A program made the position numbers and the translations under genes. A stretch of 64,000 bases of DNA. It comes from Morinoia aosen. Taxonomy: Eukaryota > Arthropoda > Malacostraca > Amphipoda > Talitridae. Position 1 is the first letter of the stretch. Every line of letters begins with the position of its first letter. The DNA is taken from contig CM059564.1 in NCBI GenBank assembly GCA_030386875.1, positions 68,033,436-68,097,435 on the forward strand. The letters run 5' to 3'. Below the pieces are notes generated by a model. The model did no database searches and was not told where the DNA came from. It worked only from the letters and a program-made list of their open reading frames with translations. This document shows, in pieces, positions 1 through 11,107 of the stretch.

Positions 1-2640
1 AGTGTATTATCCTGTAAGAAAACTACACAAAGCCATAAAGTACATGCAAATCCTTGTTCACGATCAAGGTATTACAAAATTATTTTGACAAAAACACTAC
101 ATTCTTTATTAATAAATTAAATATTACTGAAATGTCTTCATTAATCAATCGTAATAGCCGTCAAAACTGTTTTGAAATGATGGAAGGAAATTCAAAAACA
201 GCAGAAAATGATTAAACACAGCAGGTAAAGTGGTGCACTTCATCTTAGCACACATTTGACACATATTCTCTAATTTCAAATGTCCTTCAAGAAGGTTTGG
301 CAGGACACGCCGCTCACAGCGCCGCATTCATAGCCTCAGCAAGGTGAGAAGACGATGCACCGCATAGAGAAACACACTACTTTGTACGCGCTTCTCCAAC
401 TTTCCCCTTTGATTTTCGAAGGCAATGAACACTTTACCGAGCAATTTATTGCTAAAGAAGAAAGCTGCGCTCGAATTAGGCCAGCTTGTACGACCCAAGC
501 AAGTAATAATACTGAGGAAGTTGGTGTCATAGGGCGGAGTAATTCCAATAGAAGATATAGCATCATTTTGCCTAAGTTAGCTCATTTTGACACACCTTTC
601 TGAATATCAGATTCAAGGAAGAGGAAAATTATCTATTCTGAAGAACTGCGTCCAGTTTGACTGTTCGGTGACACAGTAGAGCAGCTCGTAGATGACACTC
701 ACTTCGAACCCTTTGAGAAGCACAGCATTCACAAAGATGACTCGAAACGTTTCTCAGTATTTATTTTCGGAATGAAAATTGGCAGCATAATCTGTACAAT
801 CCGATCGTTAATATAATACGTTTTAATAAACAAAACCCTGCCATTAAATAATGGATAAGATATCAGCTTCAAAAAATCTTTTAGGAGATCATTAGATTCA
901 AATATGGGATAATTTTTATGCAGCTGAGATAATTAAATCTTTTCGAATGCCGGGGCTTTTTAATTATTTGGTTGGATTTCTTCGCCCACGCGCTCAGCCG
1001 AGTTTAGTACGCTCCTTATGCCGAGCTTTTTTCTCAATTTTTTCGATTGTAAATAAAGAAGAGCTGTCTATTGCAGCCAAGCCTCAGAATTAGAATACGG
1101 GAGTAGTAGCCTCTTAACGAAGCAGTTATTTTTGTTTTTATTTCTTGATGCTATTCTAATTTTTATCAGGCAAGTTACCGCGTACGCGAATATTTTAATC
1201 GAATGTGAACATAAATTTGAAACAGAAAATTTAGGACAATTAAAATTTAAGTTCAGCAGTTTGAATGTTTCCCACTTGCAAGCGTTGCAATGATTGGTTC
1301 TTTCATTCTGTGGCTGCTAGAGAGACAAAATAGAAGAAATGGAAGGCTTTTCAGCATAACCCACGTGAACACAACGAGCATTGATCTCCATCATGAACGA
1401 TAAAAATCAAAATGAATATCAAAAAAGTAAATGGGTATTCGCACATACGCAAACCCATTTAAATTTTGTGAAATTCCATGGATACCTATTGTGAAAAGTG
1501 TAACAGAAACTGATCGTTTTCTTGATCGACTTTATAGTATACGACATAACAAGATTATGAAAAACTCAAAACCTTCACTGCAAAGGAACAGTGTTTGCTA
1601 TAGTGGTTGCACTGTGATCTTGGAGCTTGGGGAAAAGTTTGCCACTCTCCACAAGTGTTTGGGGAGCTCTCAGAGGAGGAACAGGGAGAGGGGCGACTAG
1701 CCAAATTACTGGAGCGCAAATGACTGCCGCACGCGCCAACTTTTGTGAATATTTTGAGCCTATCAAGCGGCGGAGGCGGCAGCAGCCACGGCACGCCGCC
1801 GGCAGATAGCGAGCGCTGCAGCTGGGGAGGTGAGAGAGGCAGCGCGGGGCTGTGGGATCTGGTACAGAACTCCCACAGAGTTGGTAAAGTGAGACAGGGA
1901 AGGCGTTATTCTGGCAAGTTGAGGGGAAAACGAATGGAGGTAGCAAGGTAGACGCTGTACTCAAAGGAGTTGCTTGGGTGAGGATCATAGAGGAAATGTA
2001 CCTTGCGGAATTGGTTAAGGGAAGCGTGGGGATAGAGGGAAACATATTTTATGGAGAGAAATTGACTGAAGAAATGCAGGAGAAGTAGAAAACGAAGTTC
2101 CTACCGAAATGGGATACATCGAAATTATGCGCGTATGAAGATAAAAAAGTAAATAGTACGTACATTTTTTTAGACAAATTTCTTTCAGGAATTCAGTTCA
2201 AATTCACCAAAGTGAACACAAATTGACGCATCAAACTAACTAATGCTTGAAGAGGCTAAAAGACTTTTCAAAGCAAGCCGTTCACTTTTCAGCAGCAGTT
2301 TATCTTTCATATGTCAAGGTGGAAAACAGAAGCATCAGGGCAATTTTCTAAGTTTTATAGGAAATGAATGTGGACTCTGACATTGCTGGGTGCAATGGAT
2401 TTTTTGGTTTGTTTCATTCTGGTGTTTGAGGCCTGTGCTTAATTCCTCCCACGCAGCAGCAGCAGCGCACCGTCAAAGGCATAGTAGAAAATACCCCAAA
2501 ACGATACCGTGTGTTGTGGCAACGAATTTTCGATGCAAACTTGATCTTCTGCCTATGGTTAAAGGAAAACATACTGAACATAATTGGTAAAATGTACATT
2601 AAAACTCTAAATAAATATTTAACTGGTTATTCTAAATTTC
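1..2640. other. No recognisable gene
   Basis: Mostly AT-rich sequence. Short open frames exist on both strands at 145-603, but none shows a domain or family resemblance I can name. A distinctly GC-rich patch lies at about 1640-1960, with overlapping short open frames on both strands. It has no convincing pair of splice sites or recognisable protein, so I do not call it a gene. Confidence 0.5.
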
Positions 2641-2965
2641 TATGGAAGTAAAAATGAAAAGCATGAGACAGAACAACCAACAATAGTGATTGCATGCACG
2701 TTGTTGAGGTTATCACTTGGGTCTGTACCTCCTTCGATTTGAAGGACAGCTTGCATCCTCGATGTGGCATTGTCAATTAACGATCGGGCACAGAGTCCAA
2801 GGTGATTCGCTGCCATCCCTTCTGCGTGTATAGAGCATGGTATAGAGCGGCCTCAAGCTCATGTAATGTGCGTAGAGGAGGAAATCGAGCTCAGAATTTG
2901 TCTTTCAACGCGCCACAAGGCTAAACCAAGTGAAAACTGTAACTTCATATTCTTCTATAACATAA
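2640..2965 (-). pseudogene. Tc1-like transposase C-terminal relic
   Basis: Read on the minus strand with one or two frame changes, this gives a stretch typical of the last 70-80 residues of DD34E Tc1 transposases: 'PPLRTLHELEAALYHA', then 'EGMAANHLGLCARSLIDNA' and 'SRMQAVLQIEGGTDP'. The upstream two thirds of the gene are absent here. No TIRs were found. It is a decayed fragment with no coding potential. The family call rests on recognition of the C-terminal pattern. Confidence 0.55.
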
Positions 2966-3567
2966 TTACACTTATATAACAACGTTGGAACACGGTGAGC
3001 TGCGTGAACAATGGAGTTATTATCTTAGAATATTATTATACGGTAAGGATTACTATCGAAGATTCTACATTGAGGTTTTACCAGAGCATTTAGAATCAAT
3101 CGCTTCTTATTCTTGCTATCTACAGGGGCTCCACAATGAGGCAATGTTTTTCAGTTTCTCGTTCACCGCAGCGGCTACGCTGGCGTAAGAAGGCGCATGC
3201 CTCTCAATATAATTGTAAGGGGGCCTGAAATTAAACAGTAAAAGTAAAGACTCGAACGGGAACAATATTATTGTTCTTTACTATAATTAATACTACTTTC
3301 AATTTAGACTTAACATCCGTATTGACATTAGTAAGTGATTGCCACAGAAAGACTCCGTCTATATTGAGGCTCCACTAGGGTGCAAACTTTCACTAAGGTT
3401 GGAGGTACTCAGTACGGTCGTCAGGCGTATGTACTTCGATGAATCGAAAGATCAAACGATAATAAAGAGTACAAAAAAAATTTTCATGAGATCTGTTACA
3501 TAATACGCCAACCTTCCTCACGAGATAGACAGGAAAAACATAAAATAACAGGTTGAACGGTAATTTA
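2966..3567. other. No recognisable feature
   Basis: AT-rich unique-looking sequence. Nothing was identified. Confidence 0.4.
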
Positions 3568-3935
3568 AGCCTAGCTAACTACAACAGAGGTGTTTCAAAA
3601 TAGAAAGGATGAAGACATCATGTAGACATATGGAGTTAAGAGAATAGGGAATCTATACACTGTGTGTTTCCACACAAAATCGTTTACACATAGAAGCATC
3701 AAGGTAGGACCGAAATTTATGAAACAAGATTAGTTGAAGAAGAAAGTAATAGGTGCTACAAAACAGTAGTGAACCGAAAAAAGTGGATGAATGACAAAAC
3801 AAAAAACTTGCTTTATCTCACCAAAAGGAAGTCCTATACAACTTTCAGTTTGGGATGTGAAATAAACTTCTTGGGAGTGCTAATTCTCATAGATACAATA
3901 GATGTATCTCCTTGAGGAGGAGTAGATTTTTTTTT
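3568..3935 (+). repeat. Interspersed repeat family A, copy 1
   Basis: About 340-370 bp, similar to copies starting near 11930, 12290, 17245, 24955 and 27905. Shared landmarks in order: a 'GAGGAAGG' region, 'ACCATTTAGTATGGAG', a reduced stretch around 'TATGAAACAAGAT', 'AGTGAACCGAAAAAAG', and an end around 'GGGAGCGCTAATTCTCATA' followed by 'GTATC(T/C)CC'. This copy is diverged. There is no coding capacity and no clear TIRs, so it may be a SINE or a non-autonomous element. Confidence 0.65.
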
Positions 3936-4680
3936 AATTACAAATCTAAGCCTGCGACAGCTTTCTGTAACAAGTATTGCTGATGTTGTGGCCAAGGATC
4001 TCTTTGGTAGTGACAGGTAATCAGGGTAATGAGGTATGTTCCCCACGATATTCTGATAAGGACAGATTGTCTACATACCACACTGAGTGTAACTCAGGAT
4101 CCTACGGACACAAAGCGCACAAAATACGCTGTAGGACAGGCCCCAAGCAGCGTGCCTTCTGCGGATGTCAGCTTATATTCAGAGCACTAGTGTTAAAAAA
4201 CAAGAAGCGCATGCTTTGACAATAGGCAGGTACACGCCAAAAATTTTTTTGTTGACAAAACATTTTGTAATTCCTTAATTTTTCATGATACTGAAGTTTC
4301 AAGTATTGACTTTCCGGCCCAGTTTGTCTCATTTTCGTGAGTATAATATATAAATTTCAAATGAAATTTTACCTTTAAAACTGGCAACGCTTGAATGCTC
4401 CGTGCTTGTGAATCAGTTAATGCTACGACAAAGTGCTGACATCATTGTGTGCTTGTACAATGAAGAAATGGCGGATATACCAATGGCTTTCGGTGCCGCC
4501 AACAACAATGTAATGAATTTCACCAATTTAACTAATGAAACTGATGAATTTTGAAACATTCGGTGCGGGTGAAAAAGTGCTCATTTCACGTGCTTCTGCT
4601 GACTGAAAAAGTTTGTACATCTCTTTTTTTAAAACATCCTGTATAGGGGTCATTCATTCATATTTCAAAACCACAAAAAT
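3936..4680. other. Unrecognised sequence with a transposon-end-like motif
   Basis: No gene. At 4622-4646 the minus strand reads 'TACAGGATGTTTTAAAAAAA', which resembles the terminal sequence of Tc1/mariner-superfamily elements. It may belong to the transposase relic that follows. Confidence 0.35.
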
Positions 4681-4880
4681 AATAACAGTCTGTGGTCTCT
4701 TAATGGCAAAAAGCTTGGCCAAAATATTGCGCACCATAACATCGCAGAGCTGCCTCCGTGTTTCTCCGTAGGAACCTGAGTCAATATAAATTGCTTCTGC
4801 TGGTGTTCACCAGACGAGCACACACGTCCGCTGATCCGATATAACTTGAATGATGATTCTTCAGACTAGATACCAGCGGC
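4680..4880 (-). pseudogene. Tc1-like transposase relic (central DDE region)
   Basis: Minus-strand translation in two frames gives pieces of the central DD34E catalytic domain: 'EESSFKLYRISGRV' (equivalent to the DES.F..F..SGRV block around the first aspartate), 'VW.TPAEA' in a neighbouring frame, then 'VPTEKHGGSSAMLWCAI' (equivalent to [17 protein letters not shown]). The first aspartate is changed and the frame is broken. The preceding open frame at 4866-5129 could be a decayed extension but is not recognisable. Confidence 0.6.
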
Positions 4881-5930
4881 CATTGCTGTTGGATTCGGTT
4901 TTGATCGCCTTAGCACCAATGTCACCGCCTCATCGCATTCCGCGGCGTCGCTAACGACTTTGAGATGACCATTCCCATGAATAATAGCGTCTTGCAGGTC
5001 CAGTTGGGCGCTTTTGGTGGGGACGAGGTTCTGGGAGGAGTTCATTTCGGAGATGTTCAAAGTGCAATACTTTGATTTGTAACAGCAAAGCAACCCGTCT
5101 GTCGGCACATTCTTTGAGGCATGTAGCATGGTCTTACAAAATTCAGAATGATCTGACCGAATTAATTAGAATAAGGGTTTTCATTTTTATGATGTGTACG
5201 ATCCTAAAATAAAAGGGATTCATCACATGATGGACAATTCTTAATTCATGAAAAAATAGTTTTAAATTTTGTTACTTGTGCACCTGGACAAACACAGGGC
5301 TTATTCTTGTTGCCTATTTATACAATTTAGGGTGTGCCAAGAAATCGAAGTGAATCGGACACACTCCAGCACTTGTTGCCCTTGTTTTCTGTCGTGAGAA
5401 ATTTAACCAGGAAAATTTTCAGCTTCCTTTCTCGTCATTTACTGGTCGCGCATTTCATTCAGCTTTCTGCTGGGCGTCAGGTTGTACAGCAGTCACTGGT
5501 ATAGCGTGCAGCGGTCAATGTTGTCCGGGCATTAGGTGAGCTCTATTTTACGATAACAAATATTTTTCTTGTTTTATGACATTATTTCTTACCTTACCGT
5601 TTCTCTGCACCTTGTGCAACGTGCATAGATTCCTTGTTCCCTCAACTCCATACTAAGTGGTGCCTTCATCCTTCCTCTTTTTGAACATCTTTATCGTGGT
5701 AAAAGGAGACTAAAAGTTTCTTAAACAATAATAATTATTAAAATAATGCTTCCATAGGATAAACTGAGTTCGCGTATCGTAGATACTTGCGAATCAGGCT
5801 TATGTCACGATTTTCAAATTTTCGTTAGCTTGTTTGCTCTTTGCTTTTTCATCGGACTTATTGCGGAAATTTAGCTTTCACTCATCTTATGGTGCCTTAT
5901 GGGATGAGTATAGGCGTGGGTGGTGCCTTA
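4881..5930. other. No recognisable gene
   Basis: Apart from an 87-residue minus-strand open frame (4866-5129) with no recognised motif, nothing stands out. Confidence 0.4.
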
Positions 5931-5934
5931 TGGT

Positions 5935-6470
5935 GCCACTCACCCCTCTACAGCAATGCAACACTCACGCACAGCAAGGCACCACTCACCCCTCTACAGC
6001 GAGGCACCACTCACCCCTCTACAGCGAGGCTCCACTCACCCCTCTACAGCGAGGCTCCACTCACCCCTCTACAGCGAGGCACCACTCACCCCTCTACAGC
6101 GAGGCACCACTCACCCCTCTATAGCGAGGCACCACTCACCCCTCTACAGCGAGGCACCACTCACCCCTCTACAGCGAGGCTCCACTCACCCCTCTACAGC
6201 GAGGCACCACTCACCCCTCTACAGCGAGGCACCACTCACCCCTCTACAGCGAGGCACCACTCACCCCTCTACAGCGAGGCTCCACTCACCCCTCTACAGC
6301 GAGGCACCACTCACCCCTCTACAGCGAGGCACCAATCACCCCTCTACAGCGAGGCACTACTCACCCCTCTACAGCGAGGCACTACTCACCCCTCTACAGC
6401 GAGGCACTACTCACCCCTCTATAGCGAGGCACCACTCACCCAAAATACCTCTCACCCCTCTACAGCAAAT
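5935..6470. repeat. 25-bp minisatellite (about 20 units)
   Basis: Tandem units of 25 bp built on 'CACCCCTCTACAGCGAGGC' plus a short ACCACT/TCCACT/ACTACT variant. Edge copies are degenerate ('CAGCAATGCAACACT' at the left, 'CAAAATACCTCT' near the right). The length is not a multiple of three, so several frames stay open and produce spurious ORFs of 200-230 codons. No coding function is inferred. Confidence 0.95.
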
Positions 6471-7133
6471 ACTACAGCAAATACACTTTATTTTCTGCAG
6501 GAAATCAGTAGACGATGCATGTTAGATTACTGATAAAATTTAGTTGTCCTGAGACGTAATTGTTGATAAGGTAAAATATGATGCCTTATGATGATTATAT
6601 TATCAATATATTGAAAAGGAAAATTTGATGGAGTTTATATTTATTTCCTTTCAATGGAATTTTATAATACTTTCAATTAATATCAAATATCTACAGCCAT
6701 TAGTTGTCGGTCTATATGCAATTGAAGAAAAAGCCAGAATTTTATTATTTGATGGAAATTCAGGTCGAATCTCACATGAGCTATAAAAAACGTTCGTTTT
6801 GCGCGACCATTAAATATTGCCCAATGTTCTTGAAAATTTGGTGGAATCATTTTCATTTGACGAGGAACCAGAGCAGCATGTGCTGGAATTGATATCATTA
6901 CTTTGAATTTCTCCCTCTATACACTTGGGACGCCCTAATACATAGACAACTGTTTTTCATTTGCATACCATTAAAATATCCAACGACCACATCAAGTTGA
7001 TTTCAATGAATATTATTGATATTATGACGTTTATCTGCCGCAGAGCAGTCTTACATTACAGACTACTATCATTTTCTACACTTGTCTCTCACGGTCGGTC
7101 AACTTCCATTTACGTTCTATGTTCTGCTTCCAG
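6471..7133. other. No recognisable gene
   Basis: AT-rich. Overlapping open frames of 60-70 codons on both strands at 6683-6898 carry no recognisable motif. Confidence 0.4.
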
Positions 7134-7269
7134 AGGAAACGTTTCTCAAATTTGTGCAAGACGTCATGGCTCTTGCATCCCCAGCTCTCCTCGAAACACC
7201 CTCAAAGTTAACTGTTCTAAACACGGACTCAATAGCGAGGCGAGCTGCTATCATCATGCCCCTGCGCAC
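7134..7269 (+). CDS. Possible isolated exon of an unidentified gene
   Basis: A 136-bp block with higher GC than its surroundings. It is preceded by a pyrimidine-rich tract ending in TTCCAG and followed by a consensus donor (CGCAC|GTGAGA). The frame between them is open for about 45 codons and reads like structured protein ('FLKFVQDVMALASPALLE', 'KLTVLNTDSIARRAAIIMPL'). Phases would be 2 nt in and 2 nt out. I do not recognise the protein and found no partner exon in the window. A Tc1-like element begins 20 bp downstream, as expected for an insertion in an intron. The opposite strand is also open, so this remains a candidate. Confidence 0.3.
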
Positions 7270-7288
7270 GTGAGATAGGTGCAATATA

Positions 7289-8862
7289 TTGGGGGCAAAA
7301 TAATACAACACGTTGATTAAGTCGCCACATTCCACATTTCTAAACCAGGTTCAATTACGAAAATTGGACTCTACATAAACGATAATATAAAAAGATTAAT
7401 AATATATCTAAAACTCACGAATATTTAGTAGAAAAAATATATGGGAACAAGTATAATAAATACGTGAACCAAAGTTTACAATACTGATTTTTTCTCGAAA
7501 TTATGCAAAAAATTGTTGTAGGATTATTCCAGAAAGTTCTAATACATTCTACGATTTGGCAACCAAACTTTCGTCAACATTCATCTCCAATAACGTATCA
7601 TTTGTACAGCAGCTCTCGTCTTGAAAGGTCGTTCGCATGAGTAGGACATCAGCTAAGACCTTCGCGAACGCATTGTGGAGGTCCATAATGAAGGTTTAGT
7701 ACATCAGAAATTATGTGCACAACTGTGTGTTCCTACAGTCTCGGTTGGAACCGTAATACGTAAGTGAAAATGCTAGAATACGATTTTCAGCAAGTCTCGA
7801 ACTGGGCGTCGACGGAAGATTAACGACCGTGCTGTTCGAAATTCGGTTCGAACAATAGTGCAGAAGTCTCAAAATACTCGTGAAGAATTGAAAGATGATC
7901 TCAAGGCATCTGGGATCGAAGCCAGTGAACACACGATCAGCAAGTTACTACGTCGTGAAGGTCTTCGCTCCCACACCCCTCGTAAGACGCCTCTTCTCCA
8001 GAAACGTCACGTCAAGGCCAGGCTGAAGTACGCCAACCATCATTTGAACAAGCCAGGAGCGTTTTGGAACTCCTCAGTATTGTAGTCAGATGAAACCAAA
8101 ATCAAACTATTTGGGAGAAACCGCAAAAACTATGTTTGGAAGCAACAAAACGAAGAGTATAAACCAAAGTGCACCATCCCCATGGTTAAGTTTCGAGGTG
8201 GCTCAATCATGGTGTGGGGATGTTTCAGCTCATGAGTAAACTTAAAATCATTGAAGGAACCATGAATAGCCGGAGATATCGTGAAATATTGGACGCGCAA
8301 CTCCTGCCTTCAGATCGTTCGTTAAAATTGAAACGTGGATGAACCTTTCAACAAGATAACGATCGAAGCATACTGCAAACAAAATAAAGGAATGGTTGAG
8401 GATGAAGAAGAAAAACATTTTAGGATGACCAAGTTAATCTCCGTACATGAATCCGATCGAAGACTTGTGGAGGGAAATGAAATTGAAGATTCAGAAGAGA
8501 AGTCCCACTGACATCATTGAACTCAAAGAAATTTGCATTAAAGAATGGAATAAGATTACACCCGAAACTTGTAAAAGGCTGTTACTGAACTACTCTAAAC
8601 GTCTCGAAGTAAAAATTATAATAACAGCTAAGCAACGAAGAATTAATGGATGTATATTTTGAAATGTGTTGTAAACTTTTGTTCACGTATTTATTATACG
8701 TGTTTTATGCATTTTTCTATTAAATATTTGTGGGTTTTAGATGTATTATTAATTTATACCATTGTTTATACATAGTGCAATGTTCGTAATTGTACGTGGT
8801 TTAGAATGTAAAATCTGGCGTTTAATCAACGTGTTGTATTATTTTGCCCCCCCCCCCCCCCC
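7289..8862 (+). mobile_element. Tc1-like DNA transposon, degenerate
   Basis: Both ends carry an inverted repeat of at least 60-70 bp with mismatches: 'GGGGGCAAAATAATACAAC' and 'ACGTTGATTAA' at the left (from 7291), and the reverse complement ending near 8846 at the right. The left end follows a TA, as in Tc1/mariner insertions. The right end runs into a run of about 18 C, so the exact terminus is uncertain. About 1.57 kb is normal for Tc1. It contains a broken transposase gene. Confidence 0.85.
7590..8662 (+). pseudogene. Tc1-like (DD34E) transposase, frameshifted
   Basis: Three same-strand frames together follow the Tc1 transposase order. First comes a weak N-terminal HTH region. Then 7858-8085 has 'NTREELKDDLKASGIEASEH' and 'TISKLLRREGLRSHTPRKTP', followed in the next codons by 'SDETKIKLFG' (first catalytic D) and 'GGSIMVWGCFSS' near 8195-8235. 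Last, 8447-8662 has 'MNPIEDLWREMK', the C-terminal NPIE..W signature with the final E. Stops after VL at 8085 and after CFSS, plus frame changes, make it non-functional. Confidence 0.85.
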
Positions 8863-10903
8863 ACTGAACGATGGGGCTAGGGAAAAAAATTGTTAACAAA
8901 ACTCTCACACTGGTAGATGCAGAACTTATACTTTTCCTCTAGCCGTACAAAATAGTAAATTATTGCTACATCTTGCGAAGGATGATATATTTTTAAAATG
9001 TTATTATTTCGTCCTTTACGCGTATACGAGGCGGATTCATTGATTTTCAACGAGCAAGGACTTCATACGTATTTTTTACTGTATTCAGGCTACAGTAAGA
9101 CCCATGTGCCACAGCCTGTGCTCAAAAACTAGTAAATTTATTTGATTTTATTTGCAACAATTAATGGTAGGCAAAAATATCACCAAAATATTTTCATGAC
9201 TAAGTGAAGGGAACGGATACTCAAAAATTAATCATTCAGTAAAAACTGTTATTTATACAAAAGTTAAATTCCGAATAAACACAAGATAATAATAAATATG
9301 TGTCATTGCTAAGCAAATTCTAAAAAATGATATCTATATTAGCACAGCACTATATTTAAGCTGAATATATGTCTCACAGTCTAGCCCTCATGGTAAGAGA
9401 AAGTATGACATTTCATAGCTGCGGTTTCAAGAGTTTTCGGTAGTTTAAATTGCTCTTTAATGTCCATGAAATTTAGCCCTTCAATTTGATACACCCGAGG
9501 TCCGTGCCGCCAGAATATAGGAACGAGACAGATGACGCTCGAGTTTTCCGAACATATTGAAGTGTGAGGTAGATAAAGACTCCGTTGGAGAAAGTGCAAA
9601 CTGTTCGAATAAATCAAAGCATCGTAATTATAATGAGCAGTGAAGGCAGACTGTGAACTGTACCACAGCGGCAACAAGGACTACCAGGGACAATTTCAGC
9701 TTGACCGAAATTAAAATAAAAAACGGAAATCAATTACAAGCATTAAAATACGATGCATGGGGCTACAGTGCCAGAGGCACAACATATAATGACGAGCAAT
9801 CGGACACGCTTGAGACAGAGTCGTACTTCTCTTATCTACAATAATTTCAAATTACGTAAAGGCAAAATCCAAGCACAAAATAAAATAATTTCCTCAAGGA
9901 ACTAGAAAGCATTACCAATATTACTAGGAACTTTGTTAATCTGCATTAGTAGATTGCCCACGAGCTCATCTCATGTATTAGGCCACGAAATAATCCTTAT
10001 TACAAAATCTCACCCAATGGGATTTCATATTGATACCGCAGCTCACTGGAGAGAGGACACTTTTCATGAAGACTAGTCTGCAGCATATTCTAGTAAAGAG
10101 TATTTCATTATTTCTGGTAGATAAATCTCATTCCAAAAAGTATTGTACAATATAGCAGTGAAATTGTTAATGTGTCATCGTTTCACGTCACCAATAAGGC
10201 TATTACTGATGCATGTATCCATCGTCATGAAAAAAGGGCTAGGTATTAATTACGAAACCAACCGTCTTGATATTTTCTGCGGCAACAAACCGTCTTGATA
10301 TTTATTACAGTAAGGAACACTAAACATTTATCATAGTAAGAAACACTAGATTATTTTTGCTCTAATAAACTATCTAGATAGTTATTGCGTTAACAAACTG
10401 ACTAAACATTTATTGCAGTAACCAACTGTCTAAATAATTACCGCACCGAACAAAAGTCCCTGCAGAATAGCAGAGACTAAAGTCATAAGTTCATTCAATT
10501 CCCGTTGTCTGCGCTCACTCAACAATAAAGTGCACAAATTGGCCACATTTCCAGCCACACGGACATTACGCGGCGATGACCGCCGTACTTTCCATGAGGC
10601 GCAATTTACCGCCCGTGCGTTGACTATCCCGAGCCTGCGGAGGCTGGGGGATAGTAATTACCTTGCTGCCGGAAGCTTCGATCATCTCGAGCGGGAATTC
10701 CATTAACAGGCTTAAATTTCAAAATTGAAATCCATTGTGTTCCCTTGAAAAAATAGTCATTTGGCGGTAAATGAATACTCGAATCTATTTGCACGCTGGA
10801 AACCAGATCTTAAAATTCTCTAGAATTAAATTCGCTTCAAAATGTTAATTAACGTGGTGGTCTAATACTGAGTTCAAACGTGGGCTAAATGAAGGAGCAG
10901 CTG
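8863..10903. other. No recognisable gene; downstream flank of the aminotransferase gene
   Basis: AT-rich. A 98-codon minus-strand open frame at 9381-9677 has no recognised motif. An imperfect GC-rich hairpin lies near 10622-10655. Minus-strand AATAAA-type signals occur around 10299 and 10408 and could serve the gene ending at 10904. That is inference only. Confidence 0.4.
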
Positions 10904-11107
10904 CTAGAGCGTCAGCACCCACTGCTTGAGGCACTGGACACCCTCCACGACGGGCTGGCAGTATGTCCTGACAAACTCGTCGTCCACGACGCGCTCAACT
11001 TGGGCTTGTGCGAGGGCGGCGAGACTGGCCGCGCCATCAAAGCAAATGAAGCAAAAACGAGTCGAGAGATCGTCGTCCGGCATCAAAAAGTGCGAAGACG
11101 CCATCAG
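10904..11107 (-). CDS. Aminotransferase exon 10 (stop codon)
   Basis: Acceptor CTCCATTGCAG|CTGATG in phase 0, 68 codons including TAG at 10906-10904. Encodes 'LMASSHFLMPDDDLSTRFCF' (with the substrate alpha-carboxylate arginine), 'DFDGAASL'-like 'CFDGAASLAAL', and 'YCQPVVEGVQCLKQW'. It ends within the usual C-terminal length for the family. Confidence 0.93.
   Translation of the reverse strand: MMASSHFLMPDDDLSTRFCFICFDGAASLAALAQAQVERVVDDEFVRTYCQPVVEGVQCLKQWVLTL

Noticed and set aside
1555-2045. 156-codon minus-strand frame in the GC-rich patch
   Set aside because: Low-complexity Pro/Ser/Leu composition, no recognised motif, and overlapping open frames on the opposite strand.
5935-6470. CRISPR array
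   Set aside because: Units are directly adjacent with no unique spacers, and the DNA is eukaryotic. The same applies to the other tandem arrays.
5834-6533. Frames of 200-230 codons
   Set aside because: Artefact of the 25-bp minisatellite. The sequence outside the array is not protein-like.
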